Positions 1-5,182 of a DNA stretch of 5,756 bases are shown piece by piece. This DNA is from Deltaproteobacteria bacterium (GTDB lineage Bacteria; Desulfobacterota; Desulfobulbia; Desulfobulbales; BM004). The first letter of the stretch is position 1. Each line of letters begins with the position of its first letter. Where the stretch lies: NCBI GenBank assembly GCA_019312695.1, contig JAFDCT010000196.1, forward strand, positions 1-5,756. The letters are read 5' to 3'. A model generated the notes under the pieces. The model was not told the origin of the DNA. It made no database searches and worked only from the letters and a program-made list of their open reading frames with translations. Both the position numbers and the translations under genes were made by a program.

Positions 1-76
1 CGAACACGGCAGTTAAGCTCCTCTGCGCCGATGGTACTGCCCGGGCGACTGGGTGGGAGAGTAGGTCGCCGCCGAA
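1..76 (+). rRNA. rrf: 5S ribosomal RNA, 3' part (5' end outside window)
   Basis: This is the last two thirds of a 5S rRNA. The hallmarks are the CGAACACGGCAGTTAAGC segment at 1-18, the GCGCCGATGGTACTG segment at 26-40 and the GGGAGAGTAGGTCGCCGCC end at 55-73. These correspond to the conserved loop B/helix III region, helix IV/V and the 3' strand of helix I. The 5' strand of helix I lies before the window, so the exact 3' end (about 74-78) is estimated. An intrinsic terminator follows about 14 nt later, as expected for the last gene of a 16S-23S-5S operon. The style of the 3' end resembles Geobacter-type 5S genes, which is a recollection and not an alignment. Confidence 0.93.
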
Positions 77-87
77 TCCTTTTATAT

Positions 88-124
88 AAATCCCCCATAC
101 CGCAAGGTGTGGGGGATTTTTTTT
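88..124 (+). terminator. Intrinsic terminator of the rRNA operon
   Basis: A 12-bp stem (90-101 with 106-117, one T-G wobble) is closed by a GCAA tetraloop at 102-105. It is rich in G-C pairs and is followed directly by eight T residues (117-124). A few A residues before the stem can extend it into the T tract. This is a textbook Rho-independent terminator and ends the transcript of the 5S gene. Confidence 0.95.
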
Positions 125-195
125 ACCCGGCAAGCCTATTAGATAACCATGTGATATTTAGTTCATTTCGTTGTCGTCATATGAGACATGACGCC

Positions 196-440
196 GATGA
201 TCAGCATATGAATATTGCTGATGATTGACAGACAACTTGCATAAAGAAACGAGCCAAAAAGTGCAGCCGGTCACTTGGTCCGTCAAAGACCAACTGCCCT
301 GCGTTTATGCCCTTCAGGGTGCTGCCCGCCAAGAATGGCCAGCAGCGGAAAGTCGCGAAATTTATCCCCCCTTGCAAGGGTACTCCGCCGAGTCGCTTTT
401 GCGTTCTTGGTTGTGCTGCTCGGCTGCGTGAGACGGCAAT
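196..440. other. Hairpin-rich intergenic stretch, possible degenerate repeat
   Basis: No convincing gene is seen between the rRNA terminator and the HNH remnant. The stretch carries several short inverted repeats. ATCAGCA 200-206 pairs with 216-222; TTGGTC 275-280 pairs with GACCAA 288-293; CCCT 310-313 pairs with AGGG 316-319; CCCTTGCAAGGG is a perfect 12-nt palindrome at 369-380; GCCGAG 387-392 pairs with CTCGGC 419-424. Short open frames crossing it lack a ribosome binding site and a protein-like composition. It may be a decayed intergenic repeat, but with one copy in view that is only a suspicion. Confidence 0.3.
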
Positions 441-546
441 AAATCATAGATTGCAACTTGTAAAGCCATTAGTTCATTGCCTGTCTTGTGTCTGAAGCCT
501 TTTCCTTTGTCAACAGGTAGTGATAAAAATCTGGTATCGTAGGTAT

Positions 547-826
547 ATGGCTGAATAATTCTACTTGGACGGAATTAACGGCTCGGACATCAGAAGGGAG
601 AAGGACAATGCCCGTAACCTGCGAGAAAAACCAGATGGTGACAGCAGAAGCTGGCAGCCGGCCTCTGCTATTACTACGGCTGGCATTTCAAGCCAAAGGG
701 TCTGGCAATGGACCACATTGTCCCCCTCGCCTGAGACGTAAAAATACCCAGGACAATCTCGTTATCTGTTGCAAGGAATGCAATACCAACAAGAAAACCC
801 TCCTGCCCCGCGGCTGGGAGGAGTAG
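547..826 (+). pseudogene. Decayed small HNH endonuclease gene
   Basis: Read across frames, this stretch spells a recognisable HNH nuclease of about 92 residues. Frame 1 (559-624) gives FYLDG...SDIRREKDNARNLR. Frame 0 (636-731) gives LAAGLCYYYGWHFKPKGL, then MDHIVPLA from 708. Frame 2 (737-823) gives KNTQDNLVICCKECNTNKK and LLPRGWEE. The zinc and catalytic layout of the family (CxxC, DHxxP, N, CxxCN) is visible. Lesions: TAA at 556-558, one extra base near 625 and one near 635, TGA at 639-641 where Trp is expected, TAC at 675-677 replacing the second Cys of the first CxxC, TGA at 732-734, a one-base loss near 738, and TAG at 824-826 where the family usually runs on for a few residues. The ancestral start is probably ATG 547, preceded by only a weak AGG. 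An intact ATG frame at 608-826 exists, but its first half is out of register with the homology, so it should not be annotated as a gene. The exact indel sites are inferred. Confidence 0.8.
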
Positions 827-900
827 ATGGAAGGGGCTTAAAAGTAAGCAGCGAGACAGCTATATCTTAATTCTTGTCAATATTGGCGATAACCAGTGGG
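827..900. other. Short convergent spacer without a clear terminator
   Basis: This spacer separates the HNH remnant from the 3' end of the minus-strand lipoprotein operon. I looked for a GC-rich hairpin followed by T residues on both strands and found none. Termination of the lipoprotein operon is therefore unexplained by sequence alone and may be Rho-dependent or lie farther on. Confidence 0.4.
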
Positions 901-1320
901 CTAATCAATTTTCTGTGCCGTTAAGAAAATGCCTTTTTCCAAAGCTGAAAAGAAATCCTGGTATGGCAAGGGGTCCTCTATTGCCCTGTTGTTATAGCTG
1001 GCACTTGCCCGAACAGCCATTTGTTTTTCGCCTCTGGGCTGCACAATTATGCTCATGCGAATCTGATAGCCACTTAACTTGGTGCCTGTGACCAGCCCAA
1101 GATCCTCATCGGTTTTGTCGATAATAAAACCCAAATCCTGCAGTACGGCAATTGTCGTTCGTATCATCTGATGTTTATCGGTGGTATCAAACGCGCGTGT
1201 TTGGAAACTGCGTAATTCAACAGCGCTGCCGCCGGAAATGACATGTGAGTTCCGGGAGACACAACCTGCTAACAACAAGACCGCGACAAACATAGTCCAG
1301 CCAAATTTAAGTCTTCTCAT
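901..1320 (-). CDS. Small predicted lipoprotein, paralogue of its upstream neighbour
   Basis: A 139-residue protein with a type II signal peptide: basic MRRLKFGW, a hydrophobic core and a lipobox LLLAGC with Cys20 as the lipid-bearing residue. Residues +2/+3 are Val-Ser, so there is no Asp retention signal and outer-membrane sorting is plausible. The mature part contains VLQDLGFIIDKTDEDLG near residues 59-75 and a C-terminal YQDFFSALEKGIFLTAQ. Both blocks recur in the 181-residue product encoded just upstream, so the two arose by duplication. The ATG overlaps the upstream stop as ATGA (1317-1320), which indicates translational coupling. A GGAGG at 1331-1335, inside the upstream gene, lies 10 nt before the start. 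I do not recognise a named family or function. Periplasmic or outer-membrane location is inferred from the lipobox. Confidence 0.88.
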   Translation of the reverse strand: MRRLKFGWTMFVAVLLLAGCVSRNSHVISGGSAVELRSFQTRAFDTTDKHQMIRTTIAVLQDLGFIIDKTDEDLGLVTGTKLSGYQIRMSIIVQPRGEKQMAVRASASYNNRAIEDPLPYQDFFSALEKGIFLTAQKID

Positions 1321-1862
1321 ATTTGGTTAGCCTCCAGGAATGTCGCTTTGGAAAGTTTATCAAAAAATGCCTGATACAATTCCGGGGAATGGACGCTTTC
1401 CACTCGTGATATATGTCCTTCCGTGTTCCAAATCACCCTCTGAATCGTAATTCTTGCAACAGAAGATTTTTGCTTGTCAAGCGCTTCCTGAATTACCAGA
1501 CAGATTCGTATATTCTGTTCTTTGTCAGTTGGGGGTACTACTCCTGTCAAAAGTGCTACAGTTATCGCCCCCAAAATCTGTCCCGTATCTCTCGCATCCG
1601 CATTCTTGGATGCCGTTAGCACACCTAGGACTGCGTTAGATTCATCAATTGTATAACCCATGTCTTGAAGTACGCCTGCACCTGCTGAAAGTAGCATCCT
1701 ACTATTAAGAGTGGTAAATTTTCGGCTTTGAAGCTGTCTGTCCTGCAGTGATGTTGCAGATAATTTAAAAGCATCCTTTGGAAGACTTGCGCAACTGGAG
1801 AAGACAAACAAGCTCAGTAATAGTAAGAATATCTGCTTCAATCTTAACTTAAATTCCTTCAT
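1317..1862 (-). CDS. Predicted lipoprotein with hydrophobic insert, paralogue of downstream gene
   Basis: A 181-residue protein whose N-terminus (MKEFKLRLKQ, then a Leu-rich stretch) ends in VFSSC. Cys24 is the probable lipidation site, although Phe at -3 makes this a weaker lipobox than in its neighbours. VLQDMGYTIDESNAVLGVLTASK (about residues 64-86) and YQAFFDKLSKATFLEAN near the C-terminus match the 139-residue product encoded next. The extra length is largely an insert of roughly 30 residues around positions 87-117, which includes the Gly/Ala/Leu-rich GQILGAITVALLTGVVPP. That segment could be an amphipathic or membrane-contacting helix. The gene starts 16 nt after the stop of the BamE-like gene and overlaps the next gene by 4 bp, so it is the middle member of an operon. 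No good Shine-Dalgarno is visible before its ATG, so translation probably depends on coupling. Function unknown. Confidence 0.88.
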   Translation of the reverse strand: MKEFKLRLKQIFLLLLSLFVFSSCASLPKDAFKLSATSLQDRQLQSRKFTTLNSRMLLSAGAGVLQDMGYTIDESNAVLGVLTASKNADARDTGQILGAITVALLTGVVPPTDKEQNIRICLVIQEALDKQKSSVARITIQRVIWNTEGHISRVESVHSPELYQAFFDKLSKATFLEANQI

Positions 1863-1878
1863 GATTTTTCAGGAAAGG

Positions 1879-2319
1879 TTAAAATTTTGAAGTGTGATAG
1901 GCAAAGTCACGCACCCTGCTTTCGTGATCATATTTAATTATAATGGTCAATGTTCGTTGCGAGCGGGAAGCCGCCCCGGCACTGCTGCTGTAGTTTCCAC
2001 TACCCAAAGCTCCCACTGAGCTTCCAACACCCAATATCAAGGCAGAAATTCCGCCGCTACTGCTGGATTCAACATAGTCTGTTGCCACTTTATCATAAAT
2101 CCAGATCTCACGCCGATCTTCATCGGTGGTAACAATATTGGGGGAGCCCAAAACCGCGGCTACTTCAGCTCCTGACATCCCAATCCGAATTTCCTTTTGT
2201 ACTGTTCCAACTGTTAATCGATCACCGTTATCATCCTGTACAGCTTGACGGTGAGCTCCGGCTGTTGCACAGGCCGTTAAAACAAATGGCAAAAGTACAA
2301 CCAAAATAAACTTTCTCAT
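1879..2319 (-). CDS. BamE/SmpA-fold-like lipoprotein, first gene of the lipoprotein operon
   Basis: A 146-residue protein with a clear lipoprotein signal (MRKFILVVLLPFVLTAC, Cys17). The mature part has the features of the SmpA/OmlA (BamE) domain family: IRIGMSGAEVAAVLGSPNIV (about 45-64), followed by an acidic/basic turn and EIWIYDKVATDYV. The family's G-M-(S/T)-xx-(E/Q)-V-xxx-L-G-x-P motif and W-x-Y strand are both visible. Members attach to the outer membrane and often assist its assembly. This one differs from true BamE in a Gly/Ser-rich hydrophobic stretch (about residues 86-119, GGISALILGVGSSVGALG) before the last strands TLTIIIKYD, so I would not call it bamE. GAGGGAGA at 2325-2332, 5 nt before the ATG, is a strong ribosome binding site and fixes the start. 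Two lipoprotein genes follow directly. Confidence 0.9.
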   Translation of the reverse strand: MRKFILVVLLPFVLTACATAGAHRQAVQDDNGDRLTVGTVQKEIRIGMSGAEVAAVLGSPNIVTTDEDRREIWIYDKVATDYVESSSSGGISALILGVGSSVGALGSGNYSSSAGAASRSQRTLTIIIKYDHESRVRDFAYHTSKF

Positions 2320-2324
2320 GATCT

Positions 2325-2332
2325 TCTCCCTC
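2325..2332 (-). promoter_or_regulatory. Ribosome binding site of the BamE-like gene
   Basis: On the minus strand this reads GAGGGAGA, with 5 nt to the ATG at 2319. Its first base is also the last base of the TAG stop (2332-2334) of a short upstream open frame. If that frame is translated, its termination would place ribosomes on this site. Confidence 0.7.
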
Positions 2333-2433
2333 TAACACCAAGTTTTTCGAGTATTTGGATCATAGTTATTTTTTCCAACACCGGCATCACTGTAATAATG
2401 CATAGCTTCTACTGAAAAAACGATGGTAAACAA
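2332..2433 (-). CDS. Possible small leader gene upstream of the lipoprotein operon
   Basis: A 33-codon open frame starts at TTG 2433 with AAGGGGA (2443-2449) 9 nt before it, and ends in TAG 12 nt before the BamE-like gene. It could also start at ATG 2403 (23 codons) or extend to TTG 2466. The product begins FTIVFSVEAMHYYSDAG and ends in KNNYDPNTRKTWC. This composition (Tyr, Asn, Asp, one Trp, few rare residues) looks more like protein than random reading. No family is recognised. It may be a true small protein, a leader peptide, or the tail of a decayed gene. The short length and TTG start keep confidence low. Confidence 0.3.
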   Translation of the reverse strand: MFTIVFSVEAMHYYSDAGVGKNNYDPNTRKTWC

Positions 2434-2482
2434 CTTTTCTTGTCCCCTTGCCACCAAAAGCCTCAAGAATCTTCATTTTTTT

Positions 2483-2511
2483 TATAAAGGTGATTTCATC
2501 CTTCCTAGCAA
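2483..2511 (-). promoter_or_regulatory. Weak candidate promoter for the lipoprotein operon
   Basis: On the minus strand TTGCTA (2506-2511) resembles a -35 box, with TTTATA 17 nt later (2483-2488). The better -10 match TATAAA at 2481-2486 has a 19-nt spacer. It sits between the stop of the large lipoprotein gene and the small leader frame, where an operon promoter is expected. The matches are modest and AT-rich DNA gives such pairs by chance. Confidence 0.25.
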
Positions 2512-2524
2512 GCTGTCGAGGCAG

Positions 2525-4630
2525 CTATTGATTGTTTCTAAGTATGGTACCATTTGCTCCGGTAATGACGGTATGAGCACCTTCACTCAGCACGCTGAAT
2601 AGATGGTCTTTGCCGTGGAAGGCGACAGCCCAGATGTTACCGTCGCTTGAGGTGAGAATGAGCCCGGAGTAGCCGACGGCGACAAATCTGCTGCCAGTCC
2701 AGGTCACGTCATAGATGGTATCGCTTGATCCTGAGTCCTGCACGGCCCAGGTCACTCCACCGTTATCTGAGGTGAGGATGGTTCCGGCGGCTCCGACTGT
2801 AACCAGGCGCCCTGCCCCTTCGGCAACGGCTTCAAGATTGCTGGTGGTGCCGCTTGCCTGTTCAGTCCAGGTGGAGGTTTCGGTAGCATCCGGGGAGGTG
2901 TAGATTCGGCCGTTGTTACCTACCGCCACGAACTGGCTGCTGGCCCAGATGATATCGTTTAAGACCGGGTAGGGATAGGAACTATCAAACAGGGACCATT
3001 GCCACCAGGGATCCTCGGTACCAGTGTGCAGTGTGACGCCATCCCAGATAAGGATGCCGTAGTCGGTGGTTTTGACGAACTGGCTGCCGTCCCAAACCAC
3101 CGCTGTGTCAACCGAAGTTGCCCCTTCCCAGGAGGCCAGCCAGGAGTAAAGATCATCGGAGCGGAGCGAATAGGTCTGGCCCACGGCAAGGTAGCGGCTG
3201 CCGTCCCAGACAAGATCGTAGAGATAGTGACTATCGTCGCCGGTGTGGCGGTACTCCCAGGTGTCGGCGTCGCTGGAAACAGCCACCCGGCCGTTGTCAC
3301 CGACTGCGATGAAGCGGCTGCCATCGTGAGCCAATCCCCTCAGATCGGCTCCGCTGGCAACTATGCTCCAGGTGATGCAGTCATCGGAGACGAGGAGTGT
3401 TCCCTGTTGACCTACCGCAACAAAGCGGGTGCCGTTCCAGGCGACTTCTCTGAGGTCCAGTTGCGCGTAAACAGGATCAGCGTCCAGGAATCTACGGGTC
3501 CATGTTTCACCATCCGTTGAGGAGAAAATATTGCCGCTGAGACCGACAGCGACGAAACAGTTGGCTGAACCGCCCCCCCATATCACCGAGTCATTGAAAC
3601 CGGGTGGAGATGCGGCGGCCTCGACCCAGATGTCACCGTCAATGGATCTGAATGCCATCCCGTATCCGGTCGCAACATAGAGGGACTCGGCACCGCTTAA
3701 GCCGTTCCAGGCGATGCTTTCCAGATCGAAAGTATAGGCCGGTGTTGTCGCGACCGACCAATCGAGACCGTTACCTGAAGTGAGAATGATGCCTGCTTCT
3801 CCCACAGCATAGAACCGTCCGTTAAGCCAGGCCGCCCCGTATAGGCTTGAGGTAGTCGGAGCCGGGTCAATGGTGTTCCAGCTTCTGCCGTCGGTTGAAG
3901 TAGCGATGTAGCCTGCCTCGCCAACGGCAACATAGAGCGAAAGGGTCGGTGACCAGGCCAGGGCAGTGGCATCGGTGAGATCGGTGGTGACAAGTTCCCA
4001 GGCGATGCCGTCCGGTGAGACAAAGAACCAGCTGTCAACCGCCACGTATTGATTCCCGCCAAAAACCACGTCTGTGGCACCGTTGAAAGCGAAGCCGGAG
4101 GTAGGATAATCATCCCAGATTAGACCGTCGGTTGAGGTGTGGACAGTGGTCGAACTGCCGAAGGTCTCCTCGACGACCAGCAGCTTGTCACCGGTCCAGA
4201 CAATGTTGGATAGTTCATTATCGGTGCCCGAGCGGACGGTCGTCCAGGCTGACGAAGCTGCTGCCGGCGTCGAGGCACAGACCGCAGCTGACTGTGGCGA
4301 TGTATTACCATCACCGTCATAGGCTGCGACTGAAAAGCAGTATTGGGTGGCGGGAGTGAGTCCGATGAATGAGTAACTGGTTGAAGTTGTAACGGGGTTG
4401 CCTTCTCCGTAGACATAGTAGCCGAGGACGGCGACATCATCGGTTGCCGGATTCCAATTCAGATTGATCTGCGTGGATGATACAACCTGGGCGGTGAGAC
4501 CCCCAGGCGTACTGGGAACTGCAGGATCGGTCAGATTAGCCCCGCCGCTTCCACCGCTGCCTCCACTACCGCCGCAGGCATATAGACCGGATATCAGAAT
4601 ATATATTGATATGGTTTTAAGACATCTCAT
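2525..4630 (-). CDS. Large surface or periplasmic lipoprotein: FN3 domain plus 14-blade double beta-propeller
   Basis: A 701-residue protein. Residues 1-19 are a lipoprotein signal peptide (MRCLKTISIYILISGLYAC, Cys19), followed by a GGSGGSGGSGG tether (20-30). Residues about 36-122 are a fibronectin type III domain (PSTPGGLTAQ, INLNWNPATDD, YYVYG, LTPATQYCFSVAAYDGDGN) with Cys98 and Cys118 placed for a possible disulfide. Residues about 127-701 hold 14 repeats of roughly 40 residues with the pattern W-x-G-x-x-F-V-A-V-G-x-x-G-x-I-x-T-S-x-D-G-x-x-W, as in BNR/Ycf48-type propellers. The last repeat lacks its final Trp strand, and the domain opens with an isolated one (SAWTTVRSG, 127-135), as in 'velcro' closure. 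Two seven-bladed propellers is the simplest reading. ATG 4630 is preferred because GGGAGGAGA (4639-4647) lies 8-9 nt before it and only this start gives a signal peptide. The role is probably binding at the cell surface; no catalytic residues can be assigned. No GC-rich terminator follows. Confidence 0.9.
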   Translation of the reverse strand: MRCLKTISIYILISGLYACGGSGGSGGSGGANLTDPAVPSTPGGLTAQVVSSTQINLNWNPATDDVAVLGYYVYGEGNPVTTSTSYSFIGLTPATQYCFSVAAYDGDGNTSPQSAAVCASTPAAASSAWTTVRSGTDNELSNIVWTGDKLLVVEETFGSSTTVHTSTDGLIWDDYPTSGFAFNGATDVVFGGNQYVAVDSWFFVSPDGIAWELVTTDLTDATALAWSPTLSLYVAVGEAGYIATSTDGRSWNTIDPAPTTSSLYGAAWLNGRFYAVGEAGIILTSGNGLDWSVATTPAYTFDLESIAWNGLSGAESLYVATGYGMAFRSIDGDIWVEAAASPPGFNDSVIWGGGSANCFVAVGLSGNIFSSTDGETWTRRFLDADPVYAQLDLREVAWNGTRFVAVGQQGTLLVSDDCITWSIVASGADLRGLAHDGSRFIAVGDNGRVAVSSDADTWEYRHTGDDSHYLYDLVWDGSRYLAVGQTYSLRSDDLYSWLASWEGATSVDTAVVWDGSQFVKTTDYGILIWDGVTLHTGTEDPWWQWSLFDSSYPYPVLNDIIWASSQFVAVGNNGRIYTSPDATETSTWTEQASGTTSNLEAVAEGAGRLVTVGAAGTILTSDNGGVTWAVQDSGSSDTIYDVTWTGSRFVAVGYSGLILTSSDGNIWAVAFHGKDHLFSVLSEGAHTVITGANGTILRNNQ
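4541..4573 (-). repeat. Gly-Gly-Ser codon repeat encoding the lipoprotein tether
   Basis: Eleven codons for GGSGGSGGSGG directly follow the lipidated cysteine. The 9-nt repeat unit is imperfect at the DNA level, so it is only moderately slippage-prone. Such tethers separate a lipid anchor from a folded domain. Confidence 0.8.
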
Positions 4631-4638
4631 GACCAAAT

Positions 4639-4647
4639 TCTCCTCCC
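4639..4647 (-). promoter_or_regulatory. Ribosome binding site that fixes the start of the large lipoprotein
   Basis: On the minus strand this reads GGGAGGAGA, 8 nt before the ATG at 4630. It is much stronger than the AAGGG before the alternative ATG at 4783, whose extra 51 residues contain no signal peptide at their start. The 4783-4631 stretch is therefore best read as leader DNA. Confidence 0.75.
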
Positions 4648-4744
4648 ACAAAGAAGTAATAAATGAAATCATCACAAATCCCACTAGGTGTTTTTTCTGG
4701 TACCAAATCAGGTGCCCATGACTTTCAAACAAAATGGCAGTAAC

Positions 4745-4772
4745 TGCACTGTTTGCCGCTGAAACAGTTGCA
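4745..4772 (-). promoter_or_regulatory. Inverted repeat in the leader of the large lipoprotein gene
   Basis: ACTGTTT (4748-4754) and AAACAGT (4762-4768) form a perfect 7-bp stem around a 7-nt loop. With a one-base bulge at 4769 the stem extends by three pairs (4745-4747 with 4770-4772). An alternative pairing of AACTG 4742-4746 with CAGTT 4765-4769 competes with it. It lies about 115 nt before the start codon. It could be an operator, an RNA leader element or chance. It does not match the GEMM riboswitch consensus as I remember it. Confidence 0.3.
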
Positions 4773-4848
4773 ATAACGTGCATGGACCCTTCATCAATTG
4801 ATTAACCATTAGAGATTAAGCAACTGCTGTGCCAAGAGGGGAATCTAA

Positions 4849-5030
4849 ATGCGTTTTTGGTTGGTAAGTATTTGTTTGTATAAATTTTTTCTTTAGGAAG
4901 AAGAAGTGAATTGCCAGCGATTGTTTACACGAGCTGGAACTGTTTGATTATTAATGGTAAACTCTCTTTACATGAAGGTGATAAGTAATTGCTTTTCCGC
5001 CCCTGCCATAATTCTGTGGCGGTTCAGTGA
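4849..5030 (+). pseudogene. Probable decayed gene for a small exported protein
   Basis: A strong ribosome binding site (AGAGGGGA, 4835-4842) stands 6 nt before ATG 4849. Translation gives MRFWLVSICLYKFFL, a signal-peptide-like start, and then TAG at 4894. Restoring one T in the T6 run at 4885-4890 moves into frame 0, which continues SELPAIVYTSWNCLIINGKL then SLHEGDK to TAA 4986-4988. Past that stop the same frame reads LLFRPCHNSVAVQ up to TGA 5028-5030. The INGK...EGD...SV.V layout recalls small periplasmic domains of secretion or pilus proteins of the GspC/PilP type; that resemblance is from memory and weak. The divergent orientation relative to the lipoprotein gene and the two lesions suggest a dead gene. 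A sequencing error in the T run would remove only one of them. Confidence 0.35.
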
Positions 5031-5037
5031 AGCCGCC
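5018..5037. other. GC-rich hairpin without a T tract
   Basis: GGCGG 5018-5022 pairs with CCGCC 5033-5037, and TTC 5023-5025 pairs with GAA 5029-5031 across a one-base bulge, leaving a 3-nt loop. It overlaps the end of the decayed plus-strand frame and lies downstream of the minus-strand partial gene, where a bidirectional terminator would be useful. Neither strand has a run of T after it. The rest of 5038-5182 shows nothing I can support. Confidence 0.3.
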
Positions 5038-5182
5038 CCCCGACTTACTGCAATTTTTGAACCAATAATGGCTATCCGGACACACTATCAACAATAAATC
5101 CGGTCGATCAACTATATACCCTGAACCTATTGATTACAGTGCGCAAAAAGTCAGAGAAGGCAAACCGGAAGCGGACGTGTTG

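Noticed and set aside
31..431. Overlapping short open frames across the 5S end, terminator and following spacer
   Set aside because: One begins inside the 5S rRNA and runs through the terminator stem. The others lack a ribosome binding site and have composition typical of random reading.
608..826. Intact 72-codon open frame on the plus strand
   Set aside because: Only its second half (from about 737) is in register with the HNH homology. The first half is a frameshifted reading, so it is part of a pseudogene and not a gene.
2387..2476. 29-codon ATG frame (MKILEAFGG...) on the minus strand upstream of the BamE-like gene
   Set aside because: It has no ribosome binding site, and the overlapping frame ending at 2332 looks more protein-like and is better placed.
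2511..2526. AGCTG/CAGCT inverted repeat at the end of the large lipoprotein gene as a terminator
   Set aside because: The stem has only 5 bp, overlaps the stop codon and lacks a following T run.
2959..4440. Several antisense and alternate-frame open frames of 60-173 codons within the large lipoprotein gene
   Set aside because: They are shadows created by the GC-rich, repetitive coding sequence of the propeller gene. They have no start signals, and the main frame is unambiguous.
4631..4783. 51-residue N-terminal extension of the large lipoprotein
   Set aside because: It would bury the signal peptide, has only a weak ribosome binding site, and its first part forms an inverted repeat, which fits a leader better than coding sequence.
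4631..4850. Cyclic-dinucleotide (GEMM) riboswitch upstream of the lipoprotein gene
   Set aside because: Such switches are common before exported-protein genes in Geobacter relatives, so I looked for the conserved GEMM core segments on the minus strand. None is present.
4857..4884. TTGGTT/TATAAA plus-strand promoter-like pair with 16-nt spacing
   Set aside because: It lies inside the decayed plus-strand frame, and the only downstream frame is 13 codons. A chance match in AT-rich DNA is more likely.
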